Positions 1-6,200 of a stretch of DNA of 7,243 nucleotides are shown in pieces. Under the pieces are notes generated by a model, which saw only the letters and a list, made by a program, of their open reading frames with translations, was not told the origin of the DNA and made no database searches. The DNA comes from Pseudolabrys sp. (lineage in GTDB: Bacteria > Pseudomonadota > Alphaproteobacteria > Rhizobiales > Xanthobacteraceae), in the NCBI GenBank assembly GCA_026125925.1, contig JAHCKF010000179.1, positions 1 through 7,243 of the forward strand. The letters are read 5' to 3'. How positions within the stretch are numbered: position 1 is the first letter of the stretch; every line of letters begins with the position of its first letter. Position numbers and translations under genes: made by a program.

Positions 1-1
1 G

Positions 2-694
2 CAGTTCGCTTTCACGCCGGGCGGCGCCAGCTTCCTGTTCGGCCGCCTGGTCGAGGACGGCATCGTCAGCCAGTATTTGCGCGACCGGTGTCCCGATCCG
101 TCCATCCAGCTTTGCGAATACAAGAACGAGATCCAGGAAGACGCCGATTCATGGCTGTGGTGGCGCGGCTCACCGCTCTACAAGCTGGGCGGCTGGGAAG
201 CCTATGAGCCGGAGGCCAAGCGCATCATCGCTGCCACGCTCACCGATTACCCGGCCAAGCACGTCACCACCGCGATCAACGCCGCCATCGCGCAGTTCTT
301 CGCCTTCGAGACCGAGGTCGGCATCGACGACAACCAGCCGACTTATGTCGCCATCGAAGAATTCGTGCCGCAGCTCTATCCGGCGTTCCTGGCGGCGCGG
401 CAGCAGGCCGAACCTTTCGACGTGTCGCCGATCAACAAATTTCATGTGCCGTTCGGCCAACTGGCGCTGGCCATTCTCGCCTGCGCTTTGATCCTGCACC
501 GGCCCTTCGGACTATCGCCGCAGGCCCGCGCGCTCGGCCTGACGTTGTTCGCCGCGCTGGCGGCCAACGCCATCATCTGCGGCGTGTTCTCGCATCCGGT
601 CGATCGCTATCAGAGCCGGCTGGTGCTGCTGGTGCCGTTCGCCGTCGCGGTGATCGTCGCGCGCCGTTTCATGACGCCGACGCCGGCGTCCTGA
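2..694 (+). CDS. C-terminal part of an unrecognised multi-pass membrane protein (5' end outside window)
   Basis: The frame is open from the left edge (first full codon at base 2) to a TGA at 692-694, giving 230 visible residues; the true start lies upstream. The visible part opens with a soluble stretch of about 145 residues containing aromatic and acidic motifs (LCEYKNEIQEDADSWLWW, then SPLYKLGGW). Three hydrophobic segments follow at about visible residues 150-165, 177-197 and 206-222, with SHPVDRYQSRL before the last one. The protein ends in a short basic tail. The pattern resembles conserved hypothetical inner-membrane proteins of Rhizobiales, some of which are glycosyltransferase-like, but I see no catalytic motif and assign no function. 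Its last 26 bp overlap the 3' end of the convergent FAD monooxygenase gene. Codon use agrees with its neighbours, and a TTG at 77 is internal, not the start. Confidence 0.8.
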   Translation, partial: QFAFTPGGASFLFGRLVEDGIVSQYLRDRCPDPSIQLCEYKNEIQEDADSWLWWRGSPLYKLGGWEAYEPEAKRIIAATLTDYPAKHVTTAINAAIAQFFAFETEVGIDDNQPTYVAIEEFVPQLYPAFLAARQQAEPFDVSPINKFHVPFGQLALAILACALILHRPFGLSPQARALGLTLFAALAANAIICGVFSHPVDRYQSRLVLLVPFAVAVIVARRFMTPTPAS

Positions 695-1895
695 TGTGCT
701 CCGGGTGCACGCCAATGCCGATGATGTAGGCCGGCAGGCGGCGCAGCAGCGGAAAGCGGTTGAGCAGCCTCACCGGCCAGGGCGGCGCGATGCGGCCCTT
801 GCTCGTCAGCACGCGCGTCAGCACGCGGTTGTGCACGAAAACCTGCATGCGCTGGATGACACGCATCGGGAACGCGCGCCGCGCTTCGACCGCGGCCAGC
901 ACCTCGGCGGTGACGCGGCGCTCCTTCAGCGGCTGCGCCAAGATATTCGCCGCCGCGACGGCGTCCTGCACGGCGAGATTGACGCCAACGCCGCCGACCG
1001 GCGACATCGCATGCGCGGCATCGCCGATGCACAAGAGGCCGGGCCGGTGCCATGTCTTCAGGCGATCGACGGCCACGGTCAACAGCTTGATCTTGTCCCA
1101 GCCGTCGAGCTCGCCGATGCGATCGCCGAGGAACGGCGACATCGCCAGCACCTTCTGGCGGAAGGCATCGAGCCCCTCACGCTTCACCGCATCGATGCCG
1201 CCCTTCGGAATGACGTAGGCGCACTGCCAGTAGTCGCCGCGGTTGAGCATGATCATCATGCGCCCCGCTTCGATATGACCGAAGGTCTCCGGGGTATCGG
1301 CCTCGTGCCGCGACAGGCGGAACCACAGCACGTCGATCGGCGCGCCGAGATCCTCGACATCGAGCCCGGCGCGCTCGCGCACCGTCGAATGCCGGCCGTC
1401 GCAGCCGACAACGAGATCGGCGCGGATATCGAGCGTGCCCTCCGGCGTTTGGGCGCGGACGCCGGCAACGCGGCAGTCCTCCTCGATCAGATCGACGGCT
1501 TCGGCCTGCATGCGCAGATCGAAGGCCGGGAAACGTTTGCCCTGCTTGGCGAGGAAATCGAGGAAGTCCCATTGCGGCATCAGCGCGACGAATTTGCAGC
1601 GCGTCGGCAGGTGCGTGAAGTCGGCGACCTTGACGCGCGCGTCGCCGATCTGCGCCGTGAGCTCGCGTACCTCGTCATGCGGCACGTCGAGGAATTCCTC
1701 GAGCAGGCCGAGTTCGTGCATCAGTTCGAGCGTCGAGGGATGGATGGTGTCGCCGCGGAAATCCCGAAAGAAGTCGGCGTGCTTCTCCAGCACCGTGACG
1801 TGCACGCCGGCGCGCGCCAGCAGGAAGCCGAGCATGATGCCGGCCGGTCCGCCGCCGGCGATGCAGCACGTGGTGGTGAGAGAATTTGCGCTCAT
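669..1895 (-). CDS. FAD-dependent monooxygenase/oxidoreductase, PHBH fold (UbiH-like family)
   Basis: A predicted cytosolic flavoprotein of 408 residues, the usual length for single-component aromatic-ring hydroxylases. All three family fingerprints are present. The N-terminal Rossmann GxGxxG is G14-G15-G16-P-A-G19, with acidic E37 at the end of the second strand for the FAD ribose. The DG motif is D166-G167 in LVVGCDGRHSTVRE, which contacts FAD and NAD(P)H. The GD motif is G291-D292 in CIGDAAHAMSPVGGVGVN, which binds the FAD ribityl chain. Such enzymes use NAD(P)H and O2 to hydroxylate aromatic or quinone-like substrates; the substrate cannot be read here. I chose ATG 1895 over the in-frame TTG at 1904 because it puts the Rossmann strand at the normal distance from the N-terminus. 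Neither start has a clear Shine-Dalgarno. The gene lies 69 nt downstream of the ferredoxin gene on the same strand and may be co-transcribed. PHBH-type enzymes normally do not need a ferredoxin. Confidence 0.93.
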   Translation of the reverse strand: MSANSLTTTCCIAGGGPAGIMLGFLLARAGVHVTVLEKHADFFRDFRGDTIHPSTLELMHELGLLEEFLDVPHDEVRELTAQIGDARVKVADFTHLPTRCKFVALMPQWDFLDFLAKQGKRFPAFDLRMQAEAVDLIEEDCRVAGVRAQTPEGTLDIRADLVVGCDGRHSTVRERAGLDVEDLGAPIDVLWFRLSRHEADTPETFGHIEAGRMMIMLNRGDYWQCAYVIPKGGIDAVKREGLDAFRQKVLAMSPFLGDRIGELDGWDKIKLLTVAVDRLKTWHRPGLLCIGDAAHAMSPVGGVGVNLAVQDAVAAANILAQPLKERRVTAEVLAAVEARRAFPMRVIQRMQVFVHNRVLTRVLTSKGRIAPPWPVRLLNRFPLLRRLPAYIIGIGVHPEHIRTPASAS

Positions 1896-1918
1896 GGGTG
1901 ACAATCTAGCACCCGCTC

Positions 1919-1948
1919 GTCCCCGCGAAAGCGGGGACCCAGCGCTGG
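1919..1948. repeat. GC-rich palindromic element (dispersed-repeat type) between ferredoxin and monooxygenase genes
   Basis: Two perfect palindromes stand side by side. At 1919-1938 an 8-bp stem GTCCCCGC/GCGGGGAC closes a GAAA loop (TTTC on the minus strand). At 1939-1948 lies CCAGCGCTGG. The motif CCCGCGAAAGCGGG followed by CCAG is typical of short intergenic repeats scattered through many alphaproteobacterial genomes. It lies within the 69-nt gap between the two minus-strand genes. It could modulate mRNA stability or attenuate read-through. No T-run follows on either strand, so a classical intrinsic terminator is unlikely. The structure is seen directly; the dispersed nature is from general knowledge and was not counted. 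Confidence 0.65.
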
Positions 1949-1964
1949 AATACCCGGTTTGCGG

Positions 1965-2285
1965 CTACGCCTGCTTCTCCGGCGTACGCACGACGAGGCC
2001 GTCGAGCGCGTCGGAAACCTTGATCTGGCACGACAGCCGCGAATTCGGCCGCACGTCATAGCCGAAGTCGAGCATATCCTCTTCCATCGGCGACGGCTCG
2101 CCCACGGTGGCGCGCCAGGCGTCATCGACATACACATGACAGGTGGCGCAGGCGCAGGCGCCGCCGCACTCGGCCTCGATGCCCGGGATATTGTTGCGCA
2201 GCGCCGTCTCCATCACGGTCGCGCCGTTCTCGGCGTCGACAATGCGCGCGGTGCCGCTGAAATCGATGAACGTGATCTTGGGCAT
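1965..2285 (-). CDS. [2Fe-2S] ferredoxin, adrenodoxin/putidaredoxin type
   Basis: A complete 106-residue electron carrier, the normal size for the vertebrate/bacterial adrenodoxin-like class. The cluster ligands fit the class pattern C-x5-C-x2-C-x36-C as C40, C46, C49 and C86. An additional C44 occurs in [11 protein letters not shown], as is usual in this group. The motif [14 protein letters not shown] (residues 61-74) is the acidic helix used for docking to the reductase or P450 partner. C86 lies in RLSCQIKV. The protein is cytosolic, passing electrons from an NAD(P)H ferredoxin reductase to a P450 or to Fe-S assembly; no partner gene is visible in this window. The start ATG at 2285 gives the canonical MPKITFID beginning, with only a weak Shine-Dalgarno. 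It lies 94 nt downstream of the Hpt gene and 69 nt upstream of the monooxygenase gene. Its own promoter may be the AT-rich patch at 2338-2346. Confidence 0.95.
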   Translation of the reverse strand: MPKITFIDFSGTARIVDAENGATVMETALRNNIPGIEAECGGACACATCHVYVDDAWRATVGEPSPMEEDMLDFGYDVRPNSRLSCQIKVSDALDGLVVRTPEKQA

Positions 2286-2337
2286 GCGAAAAGGCCGGAT
2301 TTGCGTGGGAAAGGAGCGCCGGAACCGGCGCGCGGCC

Positions 2338-2346
2338 TCTATATAA
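2338..2346 (-). promoter_or_regulatory. Candidate -10 element for the ferredoxin gene
   Basis: The minus strand reads TTATATAGA here, an isolated AT-rich patch in an otherwise very GC-rich 94-nt gap, about 53-61 nt upstream of the ferredoxin ATG. The -35 region at the expected spacing (around 2361-2369 on the minus strand) has only GC-rich hexamers, none close to TTGACA. The call rests on the -10 alone and is weak. Confidence 0.3.
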
Positions 2347-2379
2347 GCATTCCAAACGGAACGCCAGCCGCGGCTTTGC

Positions 2380-2730
2380 TCAACGCTGGCTGAGCAGCTC
2401 GGCGATCAGCGCGCGGGCTTGCGTCACCGCATCGGCGAGACGATCGACGGCGGCCATGCACTCCTCGGCGCTGGCATGCGCGGCGCGTTCGGTCGCCTCC
2501 GCGGCGCGCGCCACGGCGCCGGCGCCGATACCGGCAGCGGAGCCCTTGAGTGCGTGGGCAAGCGCGTGCACGCCGGCACCGTCGGTCTTGCGCATGCGGC
2601 CGACGAGCAGGTCGGCCTGGCGGTCGAACAATTCAAGCACTTCGTGTTCGAGGTCGCGGTTGCCCAGCGTCATCCGCGCCAGATGGCTGCGGTCGAGCAC
2701 CGCCTCATCGATTTTCACGGCGCTGTCCAT
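2380..2730 (-). CDS. Orphan Hpt (histidine phosphotransfer) domain protein
   Basis: A 116-residue all-helical protein consisting of a single Hpt domain. The phospho-acceptor motif is H59-A-L-K62-G63-S64 followed by AAGIGA, matching the Hpt signature HxLKGSA. The helix before it carries the typical [14 protein letters not shown] segment. Hpt proteins relay phosphate between receiver domains in multistep phosphorelays. No kinase or receiver domain is fused to it or lies in the window, so its partners are encoded elsewhere. The start ATG at 2730 is supported by a good Shine-Dalgarno, GAGGAG (minus strand, 2741-2736), 5 nt upstream. The gene is divergent from the large plus-strand gene and may share its 484-bp regulatory region. 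It is not ChpT, the Hpt-like protein of the CckA-CtrA pathway, which is a larger dimeric pseudo-kinase. Confidence 0.92.
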   Translation of the reverse strand: MDSAVKIDEAVLDRSHLARMTLGNRDLEHEVLELFDRQADLLVGRMRKTDGAGVHALAHALKGSAAGIGAGAVARAAEATERAAHASAEECMAAVDRLADAVTQARALIAELLSQR

Positions 2731-2773
2731 GTCGGCTCCTCGCGTCCCGGATACCCGGCCAAGTGTCGCCGCC

Positions 2774-2829
2774 GTTTGCCAAGTTCCGGTAAATGCGGGT
2801 GGCCATCCGGTTTACGCGGGAGGGCAAAC
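2774..2829. repeat. Imperfect inverted repeat upstream of the Hpt gene
   Basis: The left arm reads GTTTGCC (2774-2780), then 8 nt, then GTAAA (2789-2793). The right arm is TTTAC (2811-2815), then 7 nt, then GGCAAAC (2823-2829). Both arm pairs share nearly one centre, about 2802, where GGTGGCCATCC is itself close to palindromic. It lies 44-99 nt upstream of the Hpt start, where an operator or promoter-proximal regulator site would be expected. Confidence 0.4.
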
Positions 2830-2992
2830 CTTCCCGCCTTGGTTAAGCGCGACGTAACTCTGCCCGGGATTGGGACGGGCGGCGCCACAGAGCCGCCTTA
2901 AACGCGGCCTCAGGTCCCGACGGGGGCTGGCGTCCGAATTTGCCTGATCGTGCCACACCTTGGGCCGGGCCGCCGGCCGCAGGATCATGGCC

Positions 2993-3018
2993 GTTAACGA
3001 TGATTAAAACATCCTTAA
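2993..3018. promoter_or_regulatory. Candidate CtrA-binding site upstream of the giant gene
   Basis: TTAA (3004-3007), seven bases, TTAA (3015-3018) matches the TTAA-N7-TTAA core of the alphaproteobacterial CtrA box. A further GTTAAC half-site is at 2993-2998. The distal base after the second TTAA is G rather than the preferred C, so this is a good but imperfect match. It is centred about 204 bp before the ATG of the large gene. Two more TTAA tetramers occur upstream (2843, 2898), which is notable in DNA this GC-rich. A weak -10-like TACGAT is at 3046-3051. Confidence 0.4.
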
Positions 3019-3114
3019 GGGCGCTGGTTTCCTTCGTTCTGCCAATACGATAGGATGAAATCCTGGCGGACAGGTGGAACCTTGCACCGGTCCTGCCTTC
3101 GAGACATGAGAGGC

Positions 3115-3140
3115 CCCGGCGCCGGGTACTTGGCGCCGGG
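3115..3140. repeat. GC palindrome with direct repeat in the 5' leader of the giant gene
   Basis: CCCGGCGCCGGG (3115-3126) is a perfect 12-bp palindrome. Its right part, GGCGCCGGG, recurs at 3132-3140, 14 bp on. It lies 75-100 nt upstream of the ATG, so it would be in the 5' leader if transcription starts near the TTAA cluster. No function can be read. Confidence 0.4.
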
Positions 3141-3214
3141 CATTGGTGGCTTGGCACTGCTGCGGCAGGCTGGAACTGGCGACTTCAAGTCCGCGTAACG
3201 ACGAGGCGTACCCC

Positions 3215-6200
3215 ATGGCGAACAACCCGCAGCAGTCCAAGAACGCAACGGACCAAGCGATGGCCGCGCTCGAGGATGCGCTCAACGTCCATATGGGTCC
3301 CCGCCCCGGCGCCGCGGCAACGCCCGACAAGTCCGACACCTTCGAATTCGACACGCCGCCCGCGGCCGACCTGTTCCGCGACCCTGAGCCCGCCCGCGAG
3401 GGCGCCAGCCGCGAGACCGAGGCGCCGTCGCAGTGGCTCAACGCCGACGGCTCGCCGCGCACGCCAGCCAATGACGACCGCGCCAGCATGGGCGTCGTGC
3501 TGCAGGGCCTCGGCCGTCGCCGCGCCCGCGCGCCTTACGCCATCGCCACCGTCGTGTCGGTCGCCTGGGCCGCCGGCGCCGCCGCGCTCGCCTTCCTGTT
3601 GCGCGGCGAACTGTCCGCTCTGTTCAACACGCCGAGCGTCGCCATCGCCATCGTCGCCGGCATCGTCGCCGCGGTCGTCGTGCCGGTGATCTTCTTCTAC
3701 GTCCTCGCCCACATGTTCAACCGCGCGCAGGACCTGCGTCTCGTCGCCGAGTCGATGGCCGAAGCCGCCCTGCGTCTCGGCCAGCCGGAAACCGCCGCGC
3801 GCGAACAGATCGTCTCGGTCGGCCAGGCCATCCGCCGCGAAGTCACTGCCATGGGCGACGGCGTCGAGCGCGCTTTGGCGCGCGCCGCTGAACTCGAGGC
3901 GCTGGTGCACAACGAAGTGTCGGCGCTGGAGCGCGCCTACAACGACAACGAAGTGCGCATCCGCGACCTGTTGTCGGAACTGTCCAACCAGCGCGACACG
4001 CTGGTCAGCCAGGCCGATCAGGTGCGCAAGGCGATCGGCGCCGTGCATCTCGACCTGTCGCACGACATCACCTCGGTCGGCGATCTCGTCGCCGAGAAGG
4101 TCAACGAAGTGGCGCAGCGCGTCACCCGCTCGCTCACCGAAAAAGGCGAGCACATCACGCTGGCGCTCGGCCACGCCGGCGACTCGATGATCGACGCGCT
4201 CGGCGAGCGCGGCTCGACCCTGCTCGAGCGCCTGGAAACCACCAGCGACCGCGCCACCACGGCCATCGCCTCGGCGAGCGACCGCCTTGCCGACAGCCTC
4301 AACTTCAAGACCGACCACATCCACGACGAATTCTCGGAGATGGCGGCGAAGCTGCAGCAGATGATGACCACGCGCCTCGATCAGGTGGCGCAGGGCTTCG
4401 CGCAGAGGACCTCCGGCACCGTCGACGCGATGGCGTCCCGCTCGCAGCAGTTCACCGATGCGCTGTCGCAGACCAGCGCCCAGATCGTGACGCAGTTGTC
4501 GCGCCGCACCGACGAGATCGTCGATCGCGTGCACGCCAATAGCAGCTCGCTGGTCGATAATATCGGCGCGCGCGGCAACGAGATCGTCGCGCTCATCGAG
4601 CAGACCGGCACCGCAACCAACGAGACCCTGGCGGCGCGCAGCCAGTCGGTCGCCGATACCTTCCGCCGCAACGCCGACCTGCTGGCGGCGAGCCTCGACA
4701 ACCGCAACGAACAGACCGAGGCGATGCTGGCGGAGCGCCTCAAGGCCTTCGAACAGGTGTTCGAGCTCAAGGGCACCGCGCTGTCGGAAAAGATCGAACG
4801 CGATTCCGCGGCGCTGGGCACGCTCATCACCCGCCACGTCACGGACTTCGACCAGAACATCAAGACCTATGGCGGCGCCCTCATCGAGCGCCTCGGCCAG
4901 CGCACCCAGGACGTGGCCGACGCCATGCGCGCCTATCTCGACACGTTCGACGAACGCGTCACCGGCCGCGCCGATGTACTGTCGAGCACGCTCGACAAGC
5001 GCCTCATCCAGTTCGAGGACCTGCTCGGCGCCCGCGTCAACGACATGGCCAACACCCTCAACGAGGGCGGCAACGAGATCATCGGCGTCCTCGACAAGCG
5101 TATCGCCGATGTCGGCGGCGTCATCGACGCCCGCGGCACCGCGGTCGCCAACGCCATCACCGCCCGCGTCGAGACTCTCGACAAGACCCTCGGCGGTCGC
5201 GCCATCGAAGTCGCCGACACGCTGGACAGCCGCATCGAGCGTTTCGAGGACCTGCTGGTCAACCGCACGGTCACCGTCACCGATCAGATCGAGGACCGCA
5301 CCAAGTCGGCCGCCGACGCGCTCAACGCCCGGCTCGAGGAATTGTCCACCGCGATCAAGAGCAACACCGCGGAGGCGGAAACCGCCCTCGCCGCGCTGGC
5401 GGCCTCGACCACCGAGCAGATTCGTCAGGGCGCCTCGAGCGCCGAGCGCAGCCTGATCAACGCCAGCGACGAAATCGCCCGCAACATCGTCGCCCGCGCC
5501 GAGGAGATTTCGGAAACGGTCAGCAAGCGCACCAACGAGATGACCGAGGTGCTGTCCGACCGCAGCGGCGGCGTGCTGCACGCCATCTCGGAGAAGGGCC
5601 AGCAATTTGCGGCCGATGTCACCCGGGCGACCGAACTCGCCATCGCCGAATTCGACGTCAAGGGCGTCGCCTTCAGCCGCGCGGTGCTCGACAACAGCGC
5701 CGAGATCACCCGCATGATCAACACCGCGGGCGAACTCGCCGCCAATACCGTGACCCGCACGCTCAACGATCTGCAGGACACCGCGACCAAGGCGGTCGAA
5801 CGCTCGCGCGCCACGGCCACCGAAACCGTCAGCGAGATGCTCGAAGCGCACAAGATGGTGAGCGACGACACCACCGCGCTGTTCCAGCGCCTGCGCGAAG
5901 CCAACATCATGCTGCAGGAAGTGCTGTCCGGCTCGCACGAGAACATGAGCGCGCTGGAAAACACGCTGATGCTGCGCGTCTCGGAGTTCGTCGCCGCCAT
6001 GACCGAGGTCAACGGCACGACCAACGAAGCGACCAACCGCGTCGAGACGACGATCGTCAACTTCCGCGAACTGACCGCCCATGCGCTCAACGACCTGAGC
6101 CAGCTCGCCACGCAGTTCGACGAACACGGCCGCGATCTCGCCAAGGCGGCGGAGCTCATCACCTCGAGCAATCGCAAGACCGAGGAGCACGTCGAACAAG

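Larger units (their letters stand above)
2731..3214. other. Divergent intergenic region between the Hpt gene and the giant plus-strand gene
   Basis: A 484-bp stretch with no convincing gene. It should hold the promoters of both flanking genes. Seen here: the Hpt Shine-Dalgarno (2736-2741), an imperfect inverted repeat (2774-2829), TTAA tetramers at 2843, 2898, 2994, 3004 and 3015, a 12-bp perfect palindrome (3115-3126) with a nearby direct repeat, and GAGG (3203-3206) 8 nt before the ATG at 3215. A 104-codon minus-strand frame (3157-2843) covers part of it, but has no Shine-Dalgarno and a low-complexity basic product with no family resemblance, so I do not call it. Confidence 0.7.

Noticed and set aside
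696..1901. 401-codon plus-strand open frame
   Set aside because: It is the codon-aligned shadow of the FAD monooxygenase gene, whose three FAD motifs are intact. The plus-strand product is His/Arg/Asp-rich with no recognisable domain.
2363..2390. GCCAGC/GCTGGC hairpin at the Hpt stop codon, considered as a terminator
   Set aside because: Only a 6-bp stem with a 16-nt loop, overlapping the stop, and no T-run on the minus strand.
1959..2393. 144-codon plus-strand frame
   Set aside because: Shadow of the ferredoxin gene, which has all four cluster cysteines at correct spacing.
2419..2901. 160-codon plus-strand frame
   Set aside because: Mostly antisense to the Hpt gene, which has a good Shine-Dalgarno and a clear phospho-His motif.
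2843..3157. 104-codon minus-strand frame in the intergenic region
   Set aside because: No Shine-Dalgarno, a low-complexity basic product, no known family pattern, and it overlaps the TTAA cluster and likely promoters.
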